Positions 35,681 to 43,819 of a DNA stretch of 64,000 nucleotides are shown here, piece after piece. Both the position numbers and the translations under genes were made by a program. The stretch spans positions 20,847 through 84,846 of the forward strand of contig JAEUSB010000088.1 in the NCBI GenBank assembly GCA_016788865.1, given 5' to 3'. This DNA is from Leptospirales bacterium. GTDB lineage: Bacteria; Spirochaetota; Leptospiria; Leptospirales; Leptonemataceae. The notes beneath the pieces were generated by a model, which did not search any database, was not told the origin of the DNA, and worked only from the letters and a program-made list of their open reading frames with translations. Positions within the stretch are counted from its first letter, which is position 1. Every line of letters starts with the position of its first letter.

Positions 35681-37141
35681 TCAAAGTCTACGTGTTGAAC
35701 CCGAATGGCTGGTCCCGCCGGCTCCAGGATCCACGTTGGGTCCACCAGACTTCTGAAAAGACAACCCTTCAAGCGCAATGCGAATTTGCTGAAGATCGTG
35801 CTCTGTGTGGCTCCCCTTGAGTCCAGAAAGAAATGCGTCGAGGCTGGCTTTCCCTTCCGTTATCGCGATCGCGCCGAGCATAACGTCTAGTATGCGGGCC
35901 GGGTCTTCGATGGGTAGAATGCGCTCTGCGGGCAGCACAGTTGCCCATTGAGTTCTGATTACAGAATCATCATACGCAGCATACGTGGCTTTCTCGGTAG
36001 GTGCTGCTTCCGGCTGCTTGCGCTTGCTCGGGTCAAAATCAAACTCATAGATCAGGATGTTGCTATCGATACCGGTTTCGCCTTTGGGCGAAATGGTTCC
36101 CTTGAACTGCTTCACCTCGCCATTTACTTCAATCTCAACACGATAGTCGGTGGGCGCCGGGCTGTCATGGAATCGGAAATTCTGGACTATGACTTTGTAA
36201 CGACCGTGGGGTGCTGTCCCCCGACTCCAGCGAACGTTTTCGACTGGCTTGGTGGTTTCGCCTTGAACATTCATGTCTACATCCAGCCAGCCTCCGCATA
36301 CGGACTGTTTATGCCCGTAAAAGATCTCCTCGCGGGAGGGACATATAACATGCAGGTCCAGATCGTTTCGATTGTTCCAGATGAGCGAAGCACGGACGTC
36401 AACATTCTTATACTGCCCGCCAGCTGATTCAACCCGTTGCTGAATCTCCGCGTCCACGTCTGCCTTGCGCTCTTCCCAGGACTTCTTTGGCTGCAGGAAA
36501 AACACTTGAAACTTGTCTTGTAGCTCTTTAAAGACCTGCGCAGAAGGAATTGGTGCTGGAATTTCGCGGCCGCATACGTCCGTAACGTGATTAGGATTTA
36601 CGGTGGGGTAGAAGCCCTCGTCACCAACAAAGAAAAAATAGCCCTTCTTTCCCTTTTGAACAGAGTCAATAATAGTATGCTTTGCATAGTAATAAGCGGC
36701 GAGTTCGTAAGATTCCTGACCGGTTCCGCCGCCACCCTCCTCAATCCAGAATTTACTGATTGCTTCGTCCAGGCGGTTGTCAGCTTCAAACTGGCTCACC
36801 TGCAGGGGAGCGCGATCCGAATTTGCATCTCCAATTCCACAGAAGCTGATGGCCGCACCAGCCACATAGCCCTTGAGTTCAATTTGTCCAATGAAGGTAG
36901 GAAGTTTTTCGTATACGATTTTAGTATCGTCACCGCGGGAGCGCGTAACGTCGAGGGCCACCACAATGGGAGTTTCATTTTTACACTCGCGCGTCTTGCC
37001 GCGAATGTTAAGGATAGGATGCACTTCACGACGCGAGGCCGCCGTTCCAGCATTTACCCCGTAGGCTTGAAATCCAAAAACATCGCCGCCGCTTGACCGG
37101 GCTTCCCGTGCAATGTCCTGACTGTAGTAACCACCACCCAT
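35681..37141 (-). CDS. vWA-domain protein with YfaP-like domain
   Basis: 486-residue protein without signal peptide. Residues 55-240 form a von Willebrand A domain with a MIDAS-like DVTRS and a conserved FVGDEGF segment, followed at about 245-370 by a beta-rich domain with NNRNDLDLHVICPSREE and YKVIVQNF, like the YfaP/DUF2135 type. A hydrophilic tail ends in Gly/Ser/Pro-rich sequence. AAGGAG stands before the ATG. It is 27 bases after the protein kinase gene and three before the PurA-like gene. It may be a scaffold or a kinase substrate; that is inference from the operon. Confidence 0.75.
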   Translation of the reverse strand: MGGGYYSQDIAREARSSGGDVFGFQAYGVNAGTAASRREVHPILNIRGKTRECKNETPIVVALDVTRSRGDDTKIVYEKLPTFIGQIELKGYVAGAAISFCGIGDANSDRAPLQVSQFEADNRLDEAISKFWIEEGGGGTGQESYELAAYYYAKHTIIDSVQKGKKGYFFFVGDEGFYPTVNPNHVTDVCGREIPAPIPSAQVFKELQDKFQVFFLQPKKSWEERKADVDAEIQQRVESAGGQYKNVDVRASLIWNNRNDLDLHVICPSREEIFYGHKQSVCGGWLDVDMNVQGETTKPVENVRWSRGTAPHGRYKVIVQNFRFHDSPAPTDYRVEIEVNGEVKQFKGTISPKGETGIDSNILIYEFDFDPSKRKQPEAAPTEKATYAAYDDSVIRTQWATVLPAERILPIEDPARILDVMLGAIAITEGKASLDAFLSGLKGSHTEHDLQQIRIALEGLSFQKSGGPNVDPGAGGTSHSGSTRRL

Positions 37142-37168
37142 TTTGATTCTCCTTAGTTTCTAGCTCTG

Positions 37169-38209
37169 TCACATTTTAAATTCTCTAAACTTATGAGGTC
37201 CAAAAACTTCCTCGCGCAAATCATCGAGCTTTGCATACATCTGCCAGGCGTCCTGGGCTCGCTGTAAAGCGCTCGGTCGTGTGAAAAACTTGATAAAACG
37301 CTGAATGCGTTCGTCAACATGGCCTGGCATTGCATCCGTCTGGACATTTCCTCCCAGGAGATAGATCATGCATTTCCCAATTGAATATAGATCCGACGAT
37401 GGGATGGGCGATTTTCTTTCAGCAACTTCTGGTGGAGAGAACTGTTCGTTAATGACGCGGAATCCTTGCGAAGTTTCATTTGGTCTATACACCGAATAGC
37501 CCCAATCGATCAAGAATACATTGTGATCGGGTGGACTTACGAGAATGTGCGACGGTTCTATGTTTCCATGGATGATTCCCAGGCTGTGCGCATGCCCGGC
37601 AACAGCAAGGGTTCTGCGGAATATCCAGATGATATGCTCCTGTGGAATTCCGTCCGGATATCGTTCGCGCACCGCGCGCAGATCAAACCCCTCTACCTTT
37701 CCCAGCACCAGGCCCACGTTGCCGCGTGCAGTTCGAAATTGGTCAAAATATTCCGGGAGATGCTTGTTGTAAGTGGTTCCCCCTTCAAGAAGTAGCTTCA
37801 GCATGCGGGCTTCGTTCTGGAGCAAATCATTGTCACCCGCCTGCAGCGCGATCTTGATCAGAACCTTTTTACCGTTATTTGTTTCCGCCGCATACAGGGC
37901 AGACATTTCGCCGCGCCCGATGAGTTCGCTTGCATGGTATTTGCCGAGAGACGTTTCCACATCGAATGGTTTGAATTCCCCGGATGAATCAGTTTCCTGG
38001 GCTGAAGTTTGGACCGGCAAGGGTTCTTTGCTTTTCCGTCTGAATATGCGGGATTTAATCCATCCGTAAATATCATCGCCAATGCGGCTGAGAAAATGTT
38101 TGGCGAGAAAGACTCCAATGGTAGATAGAATTCCCAGCGCGACAATCGCGTAGGGATGAGCCCCGATCGAAGCGATAAGTTCTGGGATGGATGAAAGCAG
38201 TTCGAGCAT
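37169..38209 (-). CDS. Membrane-anchored protein kinase with degenerate catalytic loop
   Basis: 346 residues. One membrane helix near 17-40 (YAIVALGILSTIGVFLAKHF) and a basic linker precede a Ser/Thr-kinase-like domain from about residue 85: glycine loop ELIGRGEMSALYAA, VAIK-type lysine in KVLIKIALQ, and DFG-like LIDWGYS. The catalytic loop reads HGNIEPSH in place of HRDLKPxN, so the usual catalytic Asp is Asn and the following Lys is Glu. It is therefore either an atypical kinase or a pseudokinase. First gene of the operon with the vWA and PurA-like genes. Confidence 0.75.
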   Translation of the reverse strand: MLELLSSIPELIASIGAHPYAIVALGILSTIGVFLAKHFLSRIGDDIYGWIKSRIFRRKSKEPLPVQTSAQETDSSGEFKPFDVETSLGKYHASELIGRGEMSALYAAETNNGKKVLIKIALQAGDNDLLQNEARMLKLLLEGGTTYNKHLPEYFDQFRTARGNVGLVLGKVEGFDLRAVRERYPDGIPQEHIIWIFRRTLAVAGHAHSLGIIHGNIEPSHILVSPPDHNVFLIDWGYSVYRPNETSQGFRVINEQFSPPEVAERKSPIPSSDLYSIGKCMIYLLGGNVQTDAMPGHVDERIQRFIKFFTRPSALQRAQDAWQMYAKLDDLREEVFGPHKFREFKM

Positions 38210-38313
38210 GGAGCATATATCTGGGACGGGTCGACCTTTCAGTCAAGTGCAATCGGCTTTCTGCTGGACTTTGGGACGCCGAGGCCCGCATCTTGCGAAC
38301 ACAGGAGCGAGCG

Positions 38314-39168
38314 ATGTCACACGTTTCCGGAGTTCTCCGTCCAAACGGGAATAGACCATATATCGAGGGGCCAGATGGGGCCAGGCACTTCGAAGGCGAG
38401 CGCATCTGGGATGGCTACCTGACGCATTGGGCGGACAGGGAAGTGAATGCTCGAACGCTTCCCCAGAAGGACTACGAAACGGATCGTCCCATCGTTCTTA
38501 TCTGGCCGCGGGCAGAGGAGTCCGCCCCCTGCGTTGAATTGTATTACAACGAAAAGCTGAGTCAGTACTGGGAATCAATGATGGGGCATATTGCCCTGAA
38601 TGTGAACGGACTCATTTTTAATTTTTCCAATCTGCTGAACGAGAACGAAATCATAACGCCCGAAGAGTACTTTTTCCGTCCTGCCCTCGGCGAATTTGCA
38701 CCGTTGCCCGGAAAGGGGAAGTGGGGATTTGATGAAGCGAAGCGTCCTTATTTTGATAAGTTCGGTCGACTATTTATGCGCTCGATTCACGTGCTGCGCA
38801 TTGAGGGGCTTGATCTGGCCGCCATGGAGAAACACCTGCGCGCCTCGTTGGAAACTATTCACAACTCCCCGCGTGATCCAAAACACCCGGAAAACTATGC
38901 ACAGTTCAGTGTCACGCGACGCAGTTGCGCTACTTTCAGCCGCGATGGGCTACGCGCGGGCGGTTTGAAATTTGTAGCAGGTATTATGCCTCGGGATTTG
39001 TTCGTGAGCGCCGCCCATGCCGTCAGGAAGCAACAGCTCAAGAGTACCATTTATAAGCTAAACCAACTTGTTGTACCCGAGTGTCCGGTAAGCGCACCGA
39101 CACGCCTCACAAACATCAGGAACTACTTCCGAGCGAACTTACGGTACGATCCCTCGCCCGTCACTTGA
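38314..39168 (+). CDS. Unrecognised protein, possible permuted papain-like fold
   Basis: 284 residues from the ATG at 38314, which has AGGAGCGAGCG upstream; an in-frame start at 38191 would overlap the kinase gene. No signal peptide is visible. I do not recognise a family. Two segments stand out: MMGHIALNVNGLIFNFS and, about 110 residues later, RRSCATFSRDGLRAGG. A His segment followed by Cys in that order is seen in permuted NlpC/P60 or LRAT-like enzymes, so a cysteine hydrolase or acyltransferase is conceivable. This is weak. The gene is divergent from the kinase/vWA/PurA-like operon and shares its 104-base promoter region. Confidence 0.5.
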   Translation: MSHVSGVLRPNGNRPYIEGPDGARHFEGERIWDGYLTHWADREVNARTLPQKDYETDRPIVLIWPRAEESAPCVELYYNEKLSQYWESMMGHIALNVNGLIFNFSNLLNENEIITPEEYFFRPALGEFAPLPGKGKWGFDEAKRPYFDKFGRLFMRSIHVLRIEGLDLAAMEKHLRASLETIHNSPRDPKHPENYAQFSVTRRSCATFSRDGLRAGGLKFVAGIMPRDLFVSAAHAVRKQQLKSTIYKLNQLVVPECPVSAPTRLTNIRNYFRANLRYDPSPVT

Positions 39169-39200
39169 ACAGGACGCGGAGGAGTTATCTCTTTTCTGGA

Positions 39201-41384
39201 TCAGTTGGCGGACTCAGTTGATTCTTCGCGGACCATCTTTTCGGGAGCGTCCATACCAAGGATTTGCAAACCGTTCTTCAAACACACCGCAACTCCCTGC
39301 AGCAATGTTAGTAATCCACGGGCTATGCGAGGTTCCTGTTCAATGATGCGATTTTCTTTTGGCGCGTAGAATCTGGAAAGAGCATTTGCAAGGTTGTACA
39401 GATAGTTTATCATTCGATGTGGCTCGAGTGAACGAGCCGCATCCTGAACCTCTTCTGGAAAGCGAGCGACAAGGAAAAGCAAGCGGCGACGATCTGCCGT
39501 CCATTCAATATCTTTGAGAAGATCTCTGACTTCTGCTGTTTCAACTGCAGGGACAAAACCGCGCTCGGCAGCCTTACGCGTGATTGAGCGGACGCGTGCA
39601 TGTGCGTAAGCCACGTAGTAGTACGGGTTCTTTTCTGAAGTGTCGGCCGCTTCCGCCAGGTCGAAATCGAGATGTGAATCGAAAGAGCGCATTACAAAGA
39701 AATATCGCAACACGTCGACCGGGATTTCATCCATTAGCGTATCCATGGTAATGAATTTCCCGGCGCGTTTGCTCATGACGATCGGTTTGCCGTGCTCTAG
39801 CAGATTAACTTGCTGTGCGATCAGAACACGGAACGCTTCAGGCGGGTAACCCATTGCCTGAAGCGCGCCGGCGAGACGCTTAATGTACCCATGATGATCA
39901 GGCCCCCAGATATTCAGAATCTCAGTGAAGCCCCTATCCATTTTGGTCTTATGATATGCTATGTCCGCAAGAAGATAGGTTGGCCGTCCGTCTTCGCGAA
40001 CGATCACGCGATCCTGGTCGTCGCCGAACTTTGTGCTCTGAAAGATCTGCTTTCCGTTTTCCCGCGTCACATAGCCTTCAAGAAAGTTTCGGGCCGCCGT
40101 AACCTTGTTCTGCTTATGCAAATCGGACTCACGATAGAACGAATCGAATCTTGCTCGAAAGCGCTCCAGGTCACGTTTTTGCATGTCCAGAAACACCGTG
40201 ATTGCAGCTTCACCGAGCTTCTTTGCAATGTCCTGCATCGCCGGATGCTTTGAAATGAAGTCAACCGGGACATCATTCGATTGCGCAATACTGGCAGCAT
40301 GCTCGACGAGCCTGGGTCCTATCAGCACGGTCTTGCGCTTCACAATCTCGCGGACAACATCCCGGATCATTTCTCCGTGGTACCCTTCTGCGGGAAATGG
40401 GAGTCCCGGGCCATCCGGATATGTTACGGTGTCGTTTGTCTTTGTGGAGAACTTGATTGGGACGGATTGTTCCTCAAGGGCACGCAAGAAGCAGCTCTGC
40501 CCAAGGAGGACTACCTGATTACCAAAATCATTCACATAGTATTCGCGAAAGACCTGATGGCCGGCCCAGTCAAGGAGCGCGCAGCAGCAATCCCCTAGCG
40601 CTGCGGCACGCGCAGAAACAACATTCAGAGGGCCGGTTGGGTTTGCTGAGACGTATTCAAAAATAATCTTTCGCGCTTCTGTTGGGGTTGTGCGCCCATA
40701 TAGATCCGGATTCTGGACGGCGGAGGTAAGAAATGAGAAGAATACGTTAGGCGATATTGTAAGGTTGACAAAGCCCGGTCCAGCAATTTCGACGCGTTCA
40801 AAAACGGCACTCGAATTGTCCGCCCCCGAAAGTGTGTTGACCAGCCATGCACCGGCATCCCGCGGATTCTTCAGTTGCGGTTGGTCTTTTGCAAGCAGTT
40901 CCCGAAACGTTTTGTCCATGGCCGCAGTGAGGGCATAATCACCAAACTTCTCATCGCGGGCGTATTCAATTGGCAGGCGGACAGTTTTCAAATCTTCCTG
41001 TGGAAGGATCGCCGCTATTGTCTCAAGCAAAGTCTGTTTGAGTGTGCTCCCGCCCCCAACCGATTGGCTCTTCTTTCTCTGACCCGGATTTGGTCTTTCC
41101 GATACTGCAAGAGGCTTTTGCGCCGACTGCGCCGTTTTTTTCTGCGCTGGTTCGATAGCCCTGGGCAGGGTGACCTTCGTGGTGTTTTTGGAATTTCCGG
41201 TTAGTTTCTTTTTTGAGCCTTTTTGTCCTCGGGTGTTGGCTTTTCCTCGGACACCCTTTGCAGACTTCCTTGCGCTTGCTGCTGCGGAAATCTTGCCTGC
41301 CGGCCTGGCCTTCCTCGCTTTTGGAGGCGCTCCGGTTTTCTTCCCGGAGGTTTTCTTCTTTGTTTTGACCTTACTTTTTGCCAT
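39201..41384 (-). CDS. argS: Arginyl-tRNA synthetase with N-terminal Lys/Ala-rich extension
   Basis: 727-residue enzyme that charges tRNA-Arg. After residue ~112 it matches ArgRS throughout: the N-terminal additional domain, SANPTGPLNVVSARAA at the HIGH site, EYYVNDFGNQ, RPTYLLADIAYHKTKMDRGF, NIWGPDHHGYIKRL and a MSKRAGKF KMSK-type loop. The HIGH box reads N254-V-V-S257, so both histidines are missing. Residues 1-112 are an added histone-H1-like tail rich in Lys, Ala and Gly (for example KKKTSGKKTGAPPKARKARP), not usual for ArgRS and probably nucleic-acid binding. It overlaps a small membrane-protein gene by 14 bases. Confidence 0.92.
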   Translation of the reverse strand: MAKSKVKTKKKTSGKKTGAPPKARKARPAGKISAAASARKSAKGVRGKANTRGQKGSKKKLTGNSKNTTKVTLPRAIEPAQKKTAQSAQKPLAVSERPNPGQRKKSQSVGGGSTLKQTLLETIAAILPQEDLKTVRLPIEYARDEKFGDYALTAAMDKTFRELLAKDQPQLKNPRDAGAWLVNTLSGADNSSAVFERVEIAGPGFVNLTISPNVFFSFLTSAVQNPDLYGRTTPTEARKIIFEYVSANPTGPLNVVSARAAALGDCCCALLDWAGHQVFREYYVNDFGNQVVLLGQSCFLRALEEQSVPIKFSTKTNDTVTYPDGPGLPFPAEGYHGEMIRDVVREIVKRKTVLIGPRLVEHAASIAQSNDVPVDFISKHPAMQDIAKKLGEAAITVFLDMQKRDLERFRARFDSFYRESDLHKQNKVTAARNFLEGYVTRENGKQIFQSTKFGDDQDRVIVREDGRPTYLLADIAYHKTKMDRGFTEILNIWGPDHHGYIKRLAGALQAMGYPPEAFRVLIAQQVNLLEHGKPIVMSKRAGKFITMDTLMDEIPVDVLRYFFVMRSFDSHLDFDLAEAADTSEKNPYYYVAYAHARVRSITRKAAERGFVPAVETAEVRDLLKDIEWTADRRRLLFLVARFPEEVQDAARSLEPHRMINYLYNLANALSRFYAPKENRIIEQEPRIARGLLTLLQGVAVCLKNGLQILGMDAPEKMVREESTESAN

Positions 41385-41571
41385 ACGGCGACTCTTGTCC
41401 GTGTTTCAGAAAAGGATCGAGAGACTGCACCTGTGGAACCAGCACTTTTTTCTGGTCGTTTAGAAACTTCTCCGTCAACGGGATTCTACCGGGGAAGAAT
41501 TCCGTTGAAATTGCAGCACCAACGAGCAGCGCGGCAAGGGTAACCAGGAGAAATGCGTAAACTATCCTCAA
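41371..41571 (-). CDS. Small one-helix membrane protein
   Basis: 66 residues: an N-terminal membrane helix (IVYAFLLVTLAALLVGAAI) and a polar tail containing FLNDQKKVLVPQVQ. It overlaps recO by four bases (ATGA) and argS by 14, and this tight coupling supports it being a real gene. No known function; it could be a membrane linker expressed with recO and argS. Confidence 0.6.
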   Translation of the reverse strand: MRIVYAFLLVTLAALLVGAAISTEFFPGRIPLTEKFLNDQKKVLVPQVQSLDPFLKHGQESPYGKK

Positions 41572-42326
41572 AACGAACCAACCTTTTCTGTCGAAGTAAA
41601 TGCGTCGGCAGCGGGGCTATGAAACGGTAGCGAGTGCCGGACGCATATGGATGCGTAGTGCTCCAGGTTTTTTAAATGAATCTGGTCCTGAAAGGAATTC
41701 AAAAGAGAGTCAATCGGCAAGTGGAGCATTTGTTCAATAGTGCGAAGATAGTGCCCATGCTCAACATTTGCATCCGGATTGCATTTCTCACAAACAAAAC
41801 TCACTTCCGGAATCTCCCAGTGTGCACGCTCGCCTACTACCGCTCCGCAATGCGCGCAACTGTGCGCGCCAATAAAGCCGGCGATTTGCATCGCCTGGAA
41901 ACGAAACGCGCTGAATATCCCGGTTGACTGAGCAGCCGAAAGGGCTCTGTCTTCAGGTCTTACAATTCCGAGCCAGGCCGTGAGTAGAACAAACAGATCG
42001 TTTGAATCGAAACTCTTTGCCGCACCCTCCGCGAACTCAAGCAACGAGGAAAGCAACGCGAGCATGGCGTAACCCTTCTTCCAGGGCTCATATCTCTCGA
42101 GAATTGTCCCTTCCTTTACGCTTCCGTTGGTATCATCGCGAAAATGCACGCGCAGATCCACATGCGTTCCGGGCTCCGTCAGAAGTGTGCTCCGGTTTTT
42201 GGATTGTTGAATTCCATGAAAGCGAACGTATTTCAGCGCGCCTGAGTCTGTGAGAACAGTCGCAAGGCTATCAGACTCATTCTGTTTCTTTCGGCGCAGT
42301 ATGATGCCACGGACCGCTTCAATCAT
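41568..42326 (-). CDS. recO: DNA repair protein RecO
   Basis: About 252 residues. RecO helps load RecA onto SSB-coated gaps with RecF and RecR. The N-terminal OB-fold strand IEAVRGIILRRKKQNESD and the zinc ribbon (CAHCG ... CEKC) are recognisable. I start at the ATG at 42326, which gives the family N terminus and overlaps the regulator's end by eight bases; an in-frame start at 42380 would add 18 residues of poor match. Followed by an overlapping small membrane-protein gene. Confidence 0.85.
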   Translation of the reverse strand: MIEAVRGIILRRKKQNESDSLATVLTDSGALKYVRFHGIQQSKNRSTLLTEPGTHVDLRVHFRDDTNGSVKEGTILERYEPWKKGYAMLALLSSLLEFAEGAAKSFDSNDLFVLLTAWLGIVRPEDRALSAAQSTGIFSAFRFQAMQIAGFIGAHSCAHCGAVVGERAHWEIPEVSFVCEKCNPDANVEHGHYLRTIEQMLHLPIDSLLNSFQDQIHLKNLEHYASICVRHSLPFHSPAADAFTSTEKVGSF

Positions 42327-43692
42327 CGGCCATTCCGTAGTCCTTGATCTTTCTGTACAATGTTCTTTCTGAAAGTCCAAGTAGCTTTGCGGTTTTCTCG
42401 CGATTGCCGCCGGTATAGTTTAGATTTTTAAGTATAATTGCTTTTTCGTAATCGTCCATTGAAATCCCTGGCATTACTGCATCGATCAGCTTGCGGTCAG
42501 CAATCCTCTGTTTGGGATTGGCCAGTTCGTCCGGCAGATCGCTCTTTTGTAATATATCTTCTCTGGCCAGAACGACCATCCCTTCCAGGACGTTTCTTAG
42601 TTGTCTTATGTTTCCAGGCCAATCATACTGTTGAAAGAAAGCCAGGAGGTCCGGAGCCATTCCGGTCACCGATTTGTGGTACTTCTCGTTGAATTCTGTA
42701 ATAAAGTGATTAAACAGCAGTGGAATGTCTTCGCGACGCATCCGCAAGGCAGGAAGCTCAATTCGAATGACGGCAAGCCTGTAGTACAGGTCCTCCCGAA
42801 ACTTTCCTGCGTCTACTTCCTGTTGGAGGCTTCGGTTGGTTGCTGCGAGAATTCGAACGTCTATCTTGATCGCCTTTGTGGATCCAACCCGGGTTACTTC
42901 TCGCTCTTCAATGGCGCGCAGTAGTCGAACCTGACTTTCCTGGTCCATCTCGCCAATTTCGTCCAGGAATATGGTTCCGCCGTCCGCAGCTTCAAAATAG
43001 CCCGGTCGATCTCGATCTGAGCCGGTGTACGCGCCCTTCACAGCGCCGAAGAGCTCAGATTCGAGGATGGTTTTTGTGAGGGCTCCACAGTTGACCTTGA
43101 TGAATGGTTTTCCGGCACGCGGTGAATTCTCATGGATCAGGTTAGCAATCAGTTCCTTTCCGGTACCGCTTTCCCCCTCGAGCAGAACTGTAACTTCTGT
43201 GGGGGCAATCTGGCGAACGCGGTCCAACAGTGGTCGCATAACGGACGCATTACCGATGACGTTTCGGGTGCTGAACGTTTCCTGAAGACGCTGCTTAAGG
43301 ATTCTGTTCTCTTCCTTTAGGACTGAGTTTTCAAGTAGTGACTGGATCTTGATCTGGAGGTGGTTCAAATCTACCGGTTTTAAGAGATAATCGCTGGCAC
43401 CAGAACGGATTGCATCGATTGCGGTTTCAATCGAGGGTTGGCCCGTTAATAAGAGCGTGGGCACGGTACTTCCGGCCTGCCTTGTTTCCTTGATGAACTC
43501 GATCCCTGTGCCGTCAGGCAGCATCAGATCACTTATGATCAAATCGAGCTTTCGATCGCGGAAAATAGAACGGGCCGTATCGATGTCCGGCGCTGCGTAA
43601 ACCGTTCCCTTCTTGCCTACGTAGTCGGTGAGGTATTCCTGCAGGGCTTCGCGCTGGCTGCGATCGTCTTCAATAATGAGCAGGTTGGTCAT
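42319..43692 (-). CDS. NtrC-family sigma-54 response regulator
   Basis: 457-residue transcription activator. Receiver domain with phospho-Asp D55, AAA+ domain with Walker A LEGESGTGKELIA and Walker B GGTIFLDEIGEM, and a Fis-type helix-turn-helix at the C terminus (REKTAKLLGLSERTLYRKIKDYG). The sigma-54 contact loop reads GAYTGS instead of GAFTGA. Its likely kinase, an NtrB-like soluble histidine kinase, lies at 46898-47620 beyond a divergently read gene pair. It faces the DUF3556 gene, so that pair is a candidate target. No convincing sigma-54 promoter was seen in 43693-43819. Confidence 0.9.
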   Translation of the reverse strand: MTNLLIIEDDRSQREALQEYLTDYVGKKGTVYAAPDIDTARSIFRDRKLDLIISDLMLPDGTGIEFIKETRQAGSTVPTLLLTGQPSIETAIDAIRSGASDYLLKPVDLNHLQIKIQSLLENSVLKEENRILKQRLQETFSTRNVIGNASVMRPLLDRVRQIAPTEVTVLLEGESGTGKELIANLIHENSPRAGKPFIKVNCGALTKTILESELFGAVKGAYTGSDRDRPGYFEAADGGTIFLDEIGEMDQESQVRLLRAIEEREVTRVGSTKAIKIDVRILAATNRSLQQEVDAGKFREDLYYRLAVIRIELPALRMRREDIPLLFNHFITEFNEKYHKSVTGMAPDLLAFFQQYDWPGNIRQLRNVLEGMVVLAREDILQKSDLPDELANPKQRIADRKLIDAVMPGISMDDYEKAIILKNLNYTGGNREKTAKLLGLSERTLYRKIKDYGMADD

Positions 43693-43819
43693 TCAGGTTG
43701 CTTGAGCATGGCCGCTATCAGGTATTATGTCAAGTCGTTTTGGGGAGATTCGCGCCAGGATCGCCTGTCGTTCTCGAATCTGTCTTGGCAGAATTTATCC
43801 ACGAGCTCAATTTCGGTCC

